From Kluyveromyces lactis (Eukaryota; Ascomycota; Saccharomycetes; Saccharomycetales; Saccharomycetaceae), in assembly GCF_000002515.2 (NCBI RefSeq), contig NC_006042.1:434001-498000 (forward strand): a DNA stretch of 64,000 nucleotides, read 5' to 3'. The position numbers and the translations under genes were made by a program. Under the pieces are notes generated by a model. The model was given only the letters and a program-made list of their open reading frames with translations. It was not told where the DNA came from and did not search any database. Shown here in pieces: positions 49,674 to 59,285 of this stretch (position 1 is the first letter of the stretch; each line of letters starts with the position of its first letter).

Positions 49674-50157
49674 TGCGATGCTAGTAACCAATTTCTGCGT
49701 TTTTTTTGTTTATGAATACAGATACAATTTGAGGTGTAGTAGATCAAGACAAGCTGCCAATGATAGTGTCATTGATCACGGATGTAAATTCTTGAACATG
49801 ATAGTCGTGATTTTTAGATCCTTCTCCTTCTGCTTTTATAGGTTGGCTTGATTTCTCATAATTTGACGTGCGACAATCTGTTGCGAAGAAAGTAGAAAAT
49901 TGAGTGACACAAAACATTAGATTAAGATCATTCATTTAGCACAAGATGTGATTTCTTCAAAAGAGCAGCTAGTCTTTAACGAAATATTTGATTTTTGGAG
50001 TGTAAACTCTTTTATGGCATTGCTCCTTTTTGGCAAGGATCATAGCTCTTGAAATTATGTGCTTATGTATCTTATACGTTCATAGTATAATGGTAATGTC
50101 TTGATTTAGTGGAATCAAGCAGGTCTGAATGTTGGAGTATTCAAGATCTATGAGCCT
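49674..50157. other. CRR1 promoter / YDL144C-like gene 3' region
   Basis: 484 bp without a gene. An MSE-type motif is at 49906-49914. A perfect hairpin CTTGATT-TAGTGG-AATCAAG at 50100-50119 lies just past the stop of the ketopantoate-reductase-like gene. An A-box-like TAGTATAATGG near 50082 has no box B. Confidence 0.55.
49906..49914 (+). promoter_or_regulatory. Middle sporulation element (Ndt80 site) upstream of CRR1
   Basis: GACACAAAA fits the MSE consensus GNCRCAAAW exactly, about 235 bp before the CRR1 ATG. CRR1 is a mid-late sporulation gene in S. cerevisiae, so motif and gene agree. Confidence 0.6.
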
Positions 50158-51249
50158 TTAAACAACAAGTTTCAGAATCTCTTCATCGAATTCGATGAGT
50201 TTCTTTTGTTCTTTGAGTTTGTTTTGAACTAAAATCAACAAGTTATATAACAACTTTAGTGTAGGTGTTTCAACACCATTAGCCTTAGCGATTCTGATTG
50301 GGTTACCAAGGATAATTTCAAGTTCCATGAGCCTTCCATTTTCCAGATCTACACACATGGAAGGCTTATAAAGGATATTCCTAGTAACATCGTTGAAGAA
50401 TTCTATCAAATTCTCATCAATGGAGACGTCCTCACTGGCAGCAATGGAGACAATCTCTTGCATGGCAGGTCTGAACACCTCGAATTCGGTTGCTTTTTTC
50501 TCGACAGAGAATTCAAAGCATCTAGGAACGTCTAAACCGACCAATGCAGTAGTTGTATTGATCGCTGCGTTGTACAACAGCTTGTTCCATCTGGTCTTAC
50601 GAACGTTCTCATCAAAAACACCAGTATTGTGACCCTCGTTATGGTATATGGAGACCAGTTTCTTAGCCTGTCCTATGGCAATATCATCATCCTTATCAAA
50701 CGACCCGAAACTAACGTGATCTTTCCCCTTTTGAACGATATGACCCGGTCCTACCTTGGTGGAAGCAATCAATTGAACACCCGATAATAGACAAAGATTA
50801 TACGTCGCTGGGTTGAAATGTTCCAAAACCTCTTTTTCAATATCGATACCATTCTGAATCAAAACAACGTTGGTAACCTTTTCGTCATTTAATTTGTAAT
50901 TTGCTTCGATAACTGGTTTCAAGATAGCATGAACGGTAGAATCCTTGGGCCCATCAGGGATGTTCTTGGTGGTGATAATGATATAATCAAAGAACTTTTC
51001 AGCAGAAGATGCGTCCTCAACAGTCTTATAGACGTTATGAGGCCTCCAATTAGTGATTTCACCGTAATCACAGGAGTCAATCTTGTAACCAAACTCAACG
51101 ACGTGGTCATAATCGGATCTTGTTACCAACGACACCTCTGACAACCCACAATGGTATAAAGAGTATGCGGTTATAACCCCTACACCACCAGCTCCGATGA
51201 TTAAAGCGCTTGACGTTTGTTCTGAAGGTGGGATTATGTTTGAGGACAT
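50158..51249 (-). CDS. Ketopantoate reductase-family protein (YDL144C-like)
   Basis: A 363-aa NAD(P)-dependent oxidoreductase of the ketopantoate reductase (ApbA/PanE) family. The Rossmann motif is G19-A-G-G-V-G24, followed by an N-terminal nucleotide-binding domain to about 195. The helical C-terminal domain carries the conserved KTRWNKLLYNAAINTTTAL block, which holds the catalytic Lys and Asn in the family. S. cerevisiae has several members (PAN5/YHR063C, YDL144C). Its place beside COP1 and near CCT4 matches YDL144C (356 aa), whose substrate is not established, so pantothenate synthesis should not be assumed. It is divergent from FRE1. Confidence 0.9.
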   Translation of the reverse strand: MSSNIIPPSEQTSSALIIGAGGVGVITAYSLYHCGLSEVSLVTRSDYDHVVEFGYKIDSCDYGEITNWRPHNVYKTVEDASSAEKFFDYIIITTKNIPDGPKDSTVHAILKPVIEANYKLNDEKVTNVVLIQNGIDIEKEVLEHFNPATYNLCLLSGVQLIASTKVGPGHIVQKGKDHVSFGSFDKDDDIAIGQAKKLVSIYHNEGHNTGVFDENVRKTRWNKLLYNAAINTTTALVGLDVPRCFEFSVEKKATEFEVFRPAMQEIVSIAASEDVSIDENLIEFFNDVTRNILYKPSMCVDLENGRLMELEIILGNPIRIAKANGVETPTLKLLYNLLILVQNKLKEQKKLIEFDEEILKLVV

Positions 51250-51556
51250 ATTTGATTCAATTGCCTTATTCCCAATTTCAAACCTTTATAGAATCATTGA
51301 GACTCCTCTTGAAAGTGTTGGTGGTTTGTTCAAGTTGCAGCCATTTATCATTCTTTTTTTGCAGAAGTGATAGCGAATCATTTGAATTTTTATAAAGAGA
51401 AGTAATCTCAAGCCGGACTTCCATATCATTAGAGAAGTGCAAACGTAATAGAGAAGAACAACATAAAGGCCGTTCTGGACAATACACTGTAAAGCATAGT
51501 GTCGAACGCGTATATCTAACTTTATACACAAAGCATAAATTCGAATGGACGGTGTG

Positions 51557-51564
51557 TCACGTGA
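51557..51564. promoter_or_regulatory. E-box TCACGTGA
   Basis: Perfect 8-bp Cbf1-type palindrome about 310 bp before the ketopantoate-reductase-like gene. It also lies in the far FRE1 promoter. Confidence 0.45.
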
Positions 51565-51768
51565 CTGTGTTGCTTCCCACTTTGAAAGTGTCAAAGGTTT
51601 TTGATTCTACTACTATCTCTTCTTCTAGTGTTAAATACGCCACGCAGTCTTGTTAACCGACCCACTAATCAATCAACACTTTACATCTTGTATCTTGATA
51701 AACCTTAGAGTCATAGCCAACTGGAATATCGCACTGAAGTTCGTTTCTGCTTGTAAACCTTCTCGAAA

Positions 51769-51776
51769 TTTGCTCG
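51769..51776 (+). promoter_or_regulatory. Mac1-type copper-response element upstream of FRE1
   Basis: TTTGCTCG fits the Mac1 consensus TTTGCKCR. In S. cerevisiae, FRE1 is induced by Mac1 in low copper and by Aft1 in low iron. Only one copy is seen, about 480 bp from the ATG, while Mac1 targets usually have two. No clear Aft1 TGCACCC was found. Confidence 0.4.
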
Positions 51777-52257
51777 ACACAGAGAGAATTCATCGGGCAA
51801 AAAAAAAAAAAAAAGTTTCAACGGTACTGTCAGTGAATGAGATGGTTCAAAAGTGCTCAGGTGCTCAATTGTTATTTGTAGGTTTATTCATGTCTACTTT
51901 CAAGCCGCTTCGAAGTTCTCATTTCGCTTACCTACCCAAGAAATTTTTAATTTCAAAGTTTACTTTTATCTATTTCTCTTATTGATAGAGATGAGCTAAT
52001 TAATAGAGCATATTAAGCTCAACTCTTGAAGAGTTCTACTCCACAGGACTACTCACGTAACTAGCATATATCGGTCGAATCACGAAACAGTAGGGCTTCG
52101 GGGTTTCAACTCATCTGGGTGTATATATATATATACGCTGGTGATTGCCTGAAGATCGTAACATAAATGCTGCAAAGTGGAACCGTTCCGTTATAGAAGA
52201 TAGCCAGTCTCTATAGTTTCAGGAACAAGATACACTTATAGAAAAGACGAACTAACA

Positions 52258-54345
52258 ATGAGATTATCTGGTTTGCTAATATGGATTTTAGCATGGTTTC
52301 AGGTTCATGTACAGGCATTGGTTTTGATTGATTCGACGCTAGCGTCCGCTTGTGTTTATTATGAATTGCAATACGATTGGGGTTGTAACTCGCATAGTAA
52401 TGGTATGAAGGCATACGCATGCAGATGTGGTAATGCTGCTTGGTTAGGATCAGTCACAAACTGTGTATATGAGAATACAAATAGTACGAGGTTGAGAAAC
52501 CATGCATTGAGGCACATCTCGACACGTTGCTTGCAAAAAGGTGGGTTCGAGTATTCTTTGGCCGACATGCAAGGTTTCTACAAGAATGCTACATCATATT
52601 TGAGAGAGCCAACTAAGATGGATTTGACAATGCCAGTTGATTTGCCATTGCGGGTGAACGAAAGTTCATACGCATATTATCATAAAGGGTTCAAAGACTT
52701 CACTTTCTCTGTACAAAGATCGCAATGGTTTGGCTGGGGTTTGGTTTTCTATTGGGCCACGATCCTCGTGTTGGCATCAATCTTCAATTTATCTAAGAGA
52801 GTGTTTGGGTTCACATGGGAAACTAACTGGATTAGAAGAACTCTTACGTTACCATCAACCTTTGGTAAATACCATAATAGCCCTTACACACTATGGAAAT
52901 GCTTCCAGTTCTATTTCCCAACTAGACTGCAATCCTGGGTTATTGCTGTCTTCCTAATCCAAACTATCGTGTCTTGTTGTGTGGGTTACAACACGATATC
53001 AATGCCTCATCCTTATTTGACTTCGAGATGGTACGCTAATTTGGATTTGATTTCATATAGAACCGATTTAATGGCTATTTCCTTATTCCCAATCGTCTAT
53101 TTCTTTGGAATCCGTAACAACCCATTCACTTGGGTCACTGGTATTTCGTTTGCTACATTTAACTTGTATCACAAGTGGACTGCATACGTGATGGTAATTT
53201 TGGCCTTCATTCATTCCATCATTTGGACTGTCTGGGCTAAGTCTAAGGAAGGTGGTGGTTACCTTGCTTGGTGGCCAGATGCTTACTGGCAGTGGGGTGT
53301 CTTCGCCACTATGTTGTCTTTCTTCATGGTTGCTCACAGTCATAAATGGATTAGAGACTTAGCTTATGAGTTTTTCCTTATTTTCCATAAGTTATTCAAC
53401 GTCATGTTCATTGTTTGCATGTACTACCACTTGAATACCTTAGGTTGGTTGGGCTGGGTTTGGTCCATGGTCGGTATCTGGGGTTTTGATAGAGTAATGC
53501 GTTTCGCTAAAATTATTCTATGTGGTGGCTTACAAACTGCTACCGTCACTGATTGTGGAAATGGTGTTATCAGAATGAAGATCAAGAACCCTCGACTCCT
53601 TAAATTTTACCCTGGCTCCTACGCTTATGTGTACTTCTTCTCTACTAGTGACCCATGGATTTACTCGTTCCAATCTCATCCTTTCACTGTGCTGTCAGTG
53701 CCAGATGAAGATGAGTCCACCTTAACAATTATCTTCAAAGCTAAAAAGGGTATAACTAGAAATGTCTTGAACCGATTATTGAAATCTGGCGTTGATGAAC
53801 TTAAATACAAGATCTTTGTTGAGGGACCATATGGTGCTGCTTATCCATGCCACAAGAATTCCACCCGTAAATTTATTGGTTTGGCCGCAGGTCTAGGTAT
53901 CAGTGCTGTCTTCCCTCATATCAAATCCGTCATTGAACAAACGTCAACCAATATTGTTCATGAACTTAAATGGATTTCCAATGATATGAACTGTTTGAAC
54001 TGGTTCAGCAAAGAATTGGCGTGGTTAGCATCTAATAATTGCAAAATTACCTTCATCTATACCAAGGATATCGGCTCTGATACGGAATCCGTATCCGACT
54101 ACTCAGAAAAGCCAAAATCCATACAAGACCAAAAGATTTCGTCTAAAATTGAAGTACTGACATTCAGTACTCGTCCGGATATGAACCAAATCGTGCATGA
54201 AGCCATTTCTAGTAGCGAAGAGGACATTTCTTTTGTATCATGTGGCCCTTCTTCCTTCATTGATGTCGTTAGATACAGCGTCAAAAAAGAATTAGCCAAC
54301 ACTAAGGTAGACGTCGATTTAGAAGAGGAGTCCTTTACTTGGTAA
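52258..54345 (+). CDS. FRE1: Plasma-membrane ferric/cupric reductase
   Basis: A 695-aa flavocytochrome of the FRE/NADPH-oxidase superfamily that reduces Fe(III) and Cu(II) outside the cell before uptake. A signal peptide covers about 1-20, followed by a Cys-containing lumenal N-terminal domain. The transmembrane ferric-reductase core has bis-heme histidine pairs H305/H319 and H377/H391, each 14 apart, as in Fre1. The FAD-binding motif HPF starts at H474 (SHPFTVLSVP). The NADPH site has GLAAGLG near 541 and the C-terminal CGPSS at C662. S. cerevisiae Fre1 (YLR214W) is 686 aa, and the neighbours CRR1 and CDC123 are YLR213C and YLR215C. Fre family members are many, so the symbol rests on synteny. 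Confidence 0.93.
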   Translation: MRLSGLLIWILAWFQVHVQALVLIDSTLASACVYYELQYDWGCNSHSNGMKAYACRCGNAAWLGSVTNCVYENTNSTRLRNHALRHISTRCLQKGGFEYSLADMQGFYKNATSYLREPTKMDLTMPVDLPLRVNESSYAYYHKGFKDFTFSVQRSQWFGWGLVFYWATILVLASIFNLSKRVFGFTWETNWIRRTLTLPSTFGKYHNSPYTLWKCFQFYFPTRLQSWVIAVFLIQTIVSCCVGYNTISMPHPYLTSRWYANLDLISYRTDLMAISLFPIVYFFGIRNNPFTWVTGISFATFNLYHKWTAYVMVILAFIHSIIWTVWAKSKEGGGYLAWWPDAYWQWGVFATMLSFFMVAHSHKWIRDLAYEFFLIFHKLFNVMFIVCMYYHLNTLGWLGWVWSMVGIWGFDRVMRFAKIILCGGLQTATVTDCGNGVIRMKIKNPRLLKFYPGSYAYVYFFSTSDPWIYSFQSHPFTVLSVPDEDESTLTIIFKAKKGITRNVLNRLLKSGVDELKYKIFVEGPYGAAYPCHKNSTRKFIGLAAGLGISAVFPHIKSVIEQTSTNIVHELKWISNDMNCLNWFSKELAWLASNNCKITFIYTKDIGSDTESVSDYSEKPKSIQDQKISSKIEVLTFSTRPDMNQIVHEAISSSEEDISFVSCGPSSFIDVVRYSVKKELANTKVDVDLEEESFTW

Positions 54346-54862
54346 TACTACCAAAGAAAGATGAGATAGCGGCCAGCAAGGCCGCATGAAATAGCATGAA
54401 GCAGAACATTGAGTAATTTATATCCCAGCGTTTATTTATTCCACAAACCTATTTTTTAATAGTTAATCATATCAGTACTGTCAATATTATTTACATTTAA
54501 TTATAGCCTTAACTATATAATCAATTCTCATTATAAAGATACTCGCATATAGCTTGAAAGCCATTAGAGAACATGTGTTAGAGTGTGCTTTTATTAGATT
54601 CAAGGGTACGGCATAACTACAGACGGTATCAGTTATCGTGCAAATTTTGAAGGTAATTTATCCACGACATATCGAACTTTTTTCGAACATAAATAGGTAA
54701 AATTGTAGATAATTATTTATAGTGGGTGTGCCATGCAGTTTGGTGAATGGCAGGTATCCTACGGGTTACTCATTGGTATTTCTATGGACAAAGATGAGCG
54801 AATTATCATTGGCCAGAGTTAATGCATGGATGCTGATGAATAAAGAACGTATTATTATTCCC
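54346..54862. other. Convergent FRE1/CDC123 3' region
   Basis: 517 bp, AT-rich. A perfect hairpin GCGGCC-AGCAA-GGCCGC lies at 54369-54385, 24 nt past the FRE1 stop. The plus-strand frame at 54722-54928 overlaps CDC123 antisense and is not credible. Confidence 0.5.
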
Positions 54863-55963
54863 TTAATTGCTATCACTATCGCTCTCCGCTTCTTGCATCT
54901 TAAGGATCTCTTTCCATTTATATGTTAGTTCTCTCATTGACTCGGGATCTAAACTAGCTTGAACTACATCTTTGGGTACTTGGTTCTCTGAATGCTCTTT
55001 GGTGACGAATCTACCCATATTGTGTTCTGTGATGAGTCTAATTTCAGGACTGGCATCGGAATCTAAATCTTTCGAAGCCAACTCGTTCCAGGAGAAAAGT
55101 AACGGGTCTGTAGTTCTTGACCAAGGATTTATATCTATCAGCCAACATGATTCAAAGGGTCTGGGTAAATATACATCCAACACAAAAGACTTTAGGTCGA
55201 AATTGGGTAGCACGATATCATAAACGAATTCCTCGATAAGGTTCGTGAATGTATCCTGTAAAGGTTCCAAATAATTATAATAATTCAAATCCCTTTGTGA
55301 TATTCCCCAAATTTCAGAATCTCTGACGAACACCCTAAATTCCAGCGCAGGGTTTATGTCAAACCATTTCCTTAATACTAGTTCAAACTGGATAGACTGA
55401 TTGTCCGAATTGTCCCTATCCTCACATTCATCAAACGCATGATCCAAATCGTATGCGATATAGTTAGACGCATTTAGTAAAAGATAAATGTCATTCACAT
55501 TCATACATTTGGAAGTATTATTGGGCAAAATCCAAGTAGCATCTCTTGGAGCAGACCAGTTGAGTTTCGGCGTGACTGCGCCATACTCACCAATCACTTC
55601 AGCAATCTCTCTATGAAGATCGGGGAAATTAACCATAGGAACCATCTCTTCTTCTTTCCCATTTTTATCATCGTCTGAGTCAGAATCATTATCACCATCG
55701 TCGTCTGCCTCCCAATCACTGTACTCGTTATCATCGTCACGCTTTAAGCAATGATCATTATACGTAGAGTCATTCTCTTCCAAAGAAAGCCTTATCCCGT
55801 CCTGAGCCAAATATCGTAGAAATTCCTCGGGCAGCGGTTGAATAATCTTAGCCTTTGGTGTATATTTTTTGAACTTATCGTACCATGATGAGAAACTACA
55901 TGCCCTAATGTCATCTGACCTCACCTTAATATCAACTAAAGGTGTATAGCTTTCAGCTGCCAT
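54863..55963 (-). CDS. CDC123: Translation initiation factor eIF2 assembly protein Cdc123
   Basis: A 366-aa ATP-grasp-like protein that joins eIF2 gamma to alpha and is needed for eIF2 assembly and the START decision. The D123 family covers most of the chain: FSSWYDKFKKYTPKAKIIQP near residue 25, the conserved PKLNWSAPRDATWI near 135, the FRVFVRDSEIWGISQRDLNYY block and the metal-binding VYLPRPFESCWLIDINPWS. An acidic insert (about 75-105) follows the first block, and an acidic tail ends the chain. S. cerevisiae Cdc123 (YLR215C) is 360 aa and also next to FRE1. It is divergent from CCT4, which in S. cerevisiae is on another chromosome, an example of the interleaved order. Confidence 0.96.
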   Translation of the reverse strand: MAAESYTPLVDIKVRSDDIRACSFSSWYDKFKKYTPKAKIIQPLPEEFLRYLAQDGIRLSLEENDSTYNDHCLKRDDDNEYSDWEADDDGDNDSDSDDDKNGKEEEMVPMVNFPDLHREIAEVIGEYGAVTPKLNWSAPRDATWILPNNTSKCMNVNDIYLLLNASNYIAYDLDHAFDECEDRDNSDNQSIQFELVLRKWFDINPALEFRVFVRDSEIWGISQRDLNYYNYLEPLQDTFTNLIEEFVYDIVLPNFDLKSFVLDVYLPRPFESCWLIDINPWSRTTDPLLFSWNELASKDLDSDASPEIRLITEHNMGRFVTKEHSENQVPKDVVQASLDPESMRELTYKWKEILKMQEAESDSDSN

Positions 55964-56535
55964 GTCAAAGAAGAGGAAACAAACCGTTTAATGCTGCTAT
56001 ATATCAACTACCTCTTCCTAAACATACAAAGTCGGATAAAGCAGCTGCACTTTTGCTATTCGAGCTTGCGATGAGATGTCAATGAGATGATCTTGACCTT
56101 TCACATCAAACTAACTAAGAGAAAAGGTTGATCAGATTCTGAATATCACGTGACTTGGGATTTTGTCTTGTCAATGTGTCATATTGCACGAAATATCAAC
56201 CTCTAGTGGCAAAAAAAATTGTTCTATGGCCCTTTCTTTACTATGGGAGAAGAAGTGAATCTCAGTAGTATTGACGAAAGATCGAAAAGTACTGAAAATG
56301 ACATTTTATTTTGATTTTAGTTACTAGGAATGGTTTTGATTATGGTGAAATAAATGATGATGGGTTTGATTTTGAAGCAAAGAAACACACATAGGCCTCA
56401 TTGTTTAGTTTGTATTATAACTGCAAGTGACTTTACTCAATTCTTTAGCGGAAAGTTCTAATTTGTTTTGGCAAAGAACTACGGATAAGTTTATCGTTTG
56501 GTATTTTTCCCCAATCGTAAAGAGAGTTTGAAAAG
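55964..56535. other. Divergent CDC123-CCT4 promoter region
   Basis: 572 bp without a gene. TCACGTGA at 56146-56153 sits about a third of the way across. A possible two-unit heat-shock half site (GAAAGTTC at 56451-56458) is too weak to call. Confidence 0.5.
56146..56153. promoter_or_regulatory. E-box TCACGTGA between CDC123 and CCT4
   Basis: Exact 8-bp palindrome with the CACGTG core of Cbf1, about 185 bp from the CDC123 ATG and 385 bp from the CCT4 ATG. Confidence 0.45.
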
Positions 56536-58128
56536 ATGGTTTCACAAGCTAAACAACCTTCCAATGCGACCTTTAAGAATCGTGAGAAGCCACAAGAAGT
56601 TCGTAAGGCCAATATTATAGCTGCCCGTGCTGTGGCCGATGCAATTCGTACTTCTTTGGGTCCTAAGGGTATGGATAAGATGATCAAGACATCTAGAGGT
56701 GATATTATTATTTCCAACGATGGGCATACCATTTTGAAACAAATGGCTATCTTGCATCCAGTGGCTAAGATGTTGGTTGAAGTTTCTGGTGCACAGGATG
56801 TTGAGGCTGGTGATGGTACTACCTCGGTTGTTATCATGACAGGTGCACTATTAGGTGCAGCTGAAAAGTTGTTGAATAAAGGGATCCATCCAACTATTAT
56901 TGCGGAATCTTTCCAAAGAGCTGCTGAAAGATCGGTTGAGATTTTGTTGAACATGTCAACGAAGATCTCGTTGGACGATAAAGAGGCTTTAGTTCGTGCC
57001 GCATCTACCTCGCTAAGTTCTAAAATTGTGTCACAACATTCTTCATTTTTGGCCCCATTGGCCGTAGACTGTGTGTTGAGCATTGCCTCTCATGATTCGA
57101 CTAACGTTGATTTGAACGATATTCGTTTGATCAAGAAGGTTGGTGGTACCATTGATGATACTGAGATGGTAAATGGTGTTGTCTTGACACAAAATGCGGT
57201 AAAAACTGCCGGTGGACCAACTAGAATTGAAAAGGCAAGGATCGGATTAATCCAATTCCAAATTTCTCCTCCAAAGCCAGATACTGAAAATAACATTGTG
57301 GTTAACGATTATAGACAAATGGATAAGATTTTGAAAGAGGAAAGAGCTTACTTGTTGAACATATGTAAAAAGATCAAGAAGGCCAAATGTAACGTGTTGT
57401 TAATCCAGAAGTCTATCCTAAGAGATGCTGTAAATGACCTTGCATTGCATTTCCTCTCAAAATTGGGAATAATGGTGGTCAGAGATATTGAAAGAGATGA
57501 AGTTGAATTCTTATCAAAGAGTTTGGGTTGTAAACCAATCTCTGACGTTGAACTATTCACCGAAGACAGATTAGGCTCTGCAGACGTAGTAGAAGAAGTG
57601 GAAAGTGATGGTTCCAATATTGTTACCATCACTGGTGTAAAGACAACCAACAAGAACCCAACAGTGTCAGTCGTCATTCGCGGTGCTAACAACATGGTCT
57701 TGGATGAAACTGAACGTTCTCTACATGATGCTTTATGTGTCATCCGTTGTTTGGTTAAAGAAAGAGCCTTGATTGCAGGTGGTGGTGCCCCAGAAATTGA
57801 AGTTTCATACCGTCTAATGAAGGAAGCGCGTACCATGGAAGGTGTGGAAGCATTTGTTTGGCAAGAGTATGCAGAAGCACTAGAAGTCATTCCAACGACA
57901 TTAGCCGAGAATGCAGGTTTGAATAGTTTGAATGTTGTCACGGAGTTACGTTTGAGACACGAAAATGGTGAATCCAATTCTGGTATTTCGGTAAGACGTT
58001 CTGGTACCTCAAATACTTACGAAGACCATATTCTACAACCTGTTCTAGTATCCACAAGTGCAATCAGGTTGGCTTCTGAATGTGTTAAGTCTATTCTACG
58101 TATTGATGATATCACTTTCAGTCGTTAA
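56536..58128 (+). CDS. CCT4: Chaperonin CCT/TRiC delta subunit
   Basis: A 530-aa subunit of the cytosolic group II chaperonin that folds actin and tubulin. The family motifs are clear: TSLGPKGMDKM near 38-48, the ATP-binding GDGTT at 92-96, NDGHTILKQM, and the AGGGAPEIEVS block near 413. S. cerevisiae Cct4 (YDL143W) is 528 aa and the neighbour relations with YDL144C and CRD1 (YDL142C) are kept. The start MVSQAKQPSNATFKNREKPQEVRKAN fits the family. Confidence 0.97.
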   Translation: MVSQAKQPSNATFKNREKPQEVRKANIIAARAVADAIRTSLGPKGMDKMIKTSRGDIIISNDGHTILKQMAILHPVAKMLVEVSGAQDVEAGDGTTSVVIMTGALLGAAEKLLNKGIHPTIIAESFQRAAERSVEILLNMSTKISLDDKEALVRAASTSLSSKIVSQHSSFLAPLAVDCVLSIASHDSTNVDLNDIRLIKKVGGTIDDTEMVNGVVLTQNAVKTAGGPTRIEKARIGLIQFQISPPKPDTENNIVVNDYRQMDKILKEERAYLLNICKKIKKAKCNVLLIQKSILRDAVNDLALHFLSKLGIMVVRDIERDEVEFLSKSLGCKPISDVELFTEDRLGSADVVEEVESDGSNIVTITGVKTTNKNPTVSVVIRGANNMVLDETERSLHDALCVIRCLVKERALIAGGGAPEIEVSYRLMKEARTMEGVEAFVWQEYAEALEVIPTTLAENAGLNSLNVVTELRLRHENGESNSGISVRRSGTSNTYEDHILQPVLVSTSAIRLASECVKSILRIDDITFSR

Positions 58129-58388
58129 TAGGCCAATGTAGTTTCTTCTCCTAAATAGATTTGTACATTAAAAACGAAACTGATAATATAGTTTAGAATA
58201 ATATTCTACTCCTTTAGAAATATTAATACTAACCAGCTATATACAAGATTACGATTGGCGTTACGAGCACGAGATGGATTTGCCTTTGAAGCAAAGTTGT
58301 TCTTTCTAAATGCAGACGCAAAGGGCGAAGATGTATCGACCAAAATTATGCAATTTATGAGTATGGATGGCGAGATGGTAAAAATAAC
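58129..58388. terminator. Convergent CCT4/CRD1 3' region
   Basis: 260 bp of convergent spacer, AT-rich with poly(A)-like tracts. A chance TACTAAC at 58227-58233 has no intron context. Confidence 0.4.
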
Positions 58389-59285
58389 TCACTTCAATTT
58401 ACTCAGATAACGGACAGCATTTTTATTGAACACGTAGGATGCTCCACTCCATACTGTCGTTACACTGACCAAATAGCCCAGTAAAGTAAACGCAAATTGA
58501 CTATTTTCCTTCAACAAACCTTCTTTGCCTTCCTCCTCATCTTTAGTGTTATTTATGATCAAGAGGACAACACCAAATCCTACATAGATCATTTGTACGA
58601 AAGTGTTCCACTTCGAAATTTGCGTTGGTTTAACCTCTGCGCTTGGATAATGGAAAATATCCCAATACGAGTTCCATGTAACAGAGCCGTAACGATGCTT
58701 CATTGATGCATACCTGAAATAAATGGCACTCAACCCCAACAATAGATCTCTTCCGAAAATAAGTCCAGCAACCGCTAACGGAATGATTTGGGGGCCAGAA
58801 GGTACGCACAAAGCGGCTGTCGTTGTCATCATTAATATCTTATCTGCCATTGGATCAAGAACTGTTCCAGCTACAGATTTCATCTTGTACGATCTCGCAA
58901 GGTACCCATCTAAAAAGTCAGTGACACAAGAGTACACGAATAAAGACATTGCGGGGGCAAGGTTCTGAGTTAAGATGTAGTAACCAATCAAGGGCGTTGT
59001 CGCTATTCTACTCATCGTTAACACGTTTGGTAAAGTCCATATTCCATTAGTTATCGCGCTTTTTGTCCGTTGCTGTTGCTGCTGTTTCTTCTCTGGTTCC
59101 TTTACCAAATCACGATTGTCAGTTGAGTAGAAGCGCTGGGAGTGACGGAAAGGCCGTATTCCAATAATTTGTTTCAGAGCCTTGCTTCGGCTAAACTGCA
59201 AGTTTGAGCTTATTCCGTTGGTTTTCTGTACGATTCTTCTCAATCCATTCACTTGCTTCGAAATGGTTAAAACGTTCAAAATCAT
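58389..59285 (-). CDS. CRD1: Mitochondrial cardiolipin synthase
   Basis: A 298-aa CDP-alcohol phosphatidyltransferase that makes cardiolipin from CDP-diacylglycerol and phosphatidylglycerol in the inner membrane. The start is the ATG at 59285, since the codon three residues upstream in frame is TTG. An Arg/Lys-rich presequence runs to about 55 (RPFRHSQRFYSTDN). The catalytic signature D-G-X2-A-R-X8-G-X3-D-X3-D is intact with D123, D126, G127, A130, R131, G140, D144 and D148. Several membrane helices follow. S. cerevisiae Crd1 (YDL142C) is 283 aa with the shared NSYWDI block and SAEVKPTQISKWNTF region. Confidence 0.96.
   Translation of the reverse strand: MILNVLTISKQVNGLRRIVQKTNGISSNLQFSRSKALKQIIGIRPFRHSQRFYSTDNRDLVKEPEKKQQQQQRTKSAITNGIWTLPNVLTMSRIATTPLIGYYILTQNLAPAMSLFVYSCVTDFLDGYLARSYKMKSVAGTVLDPMADKILMMTTTAALCVPSGPQIIPLAVAGLIFGRDLLLGLSAIYFRYASMKHRYGSVTWNSYWDIFHYPSAEVKPTQISKWNTFVQMIYVGFGVVLLIINNTKDEEEGKEGLLKENSQFAFTLLGYLVSVTTVWSGASYVFNKNAVRYLSKLK

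Larger units (their letters stand above)
51250..52257. other. Divergent region between the YDL144C-like gene and FRE1 (1 kb)
   Basis: No gene supported. The E-box TCACGTGA is at 51557-51564, a Mac1-type site at 51769-51776, an A16 tract at 51799-51814 and a short TA repeat near 52121. The small frames here lack any recognisable protein. Confidence 0.55.

Noticed and set aside
49674-49691. Longer CRR1 N-terminus from 49691
   Set aside because: The codon is TTG; the ATG at 49673 gives a normal signal peptide.
50078-50160. tRNA-like element at TAGTATAATGG near CRR1
   Set aside because: The A-box-like word is followed by a stem but no box B or acceptor pairing; better read as a 3'-UTR hairpin.
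58227-58233. Intron signal TACTAAC after CCT4
   Set aside because: No matching 5' splice site or exon; chance occurrence in a convergent 3' region.
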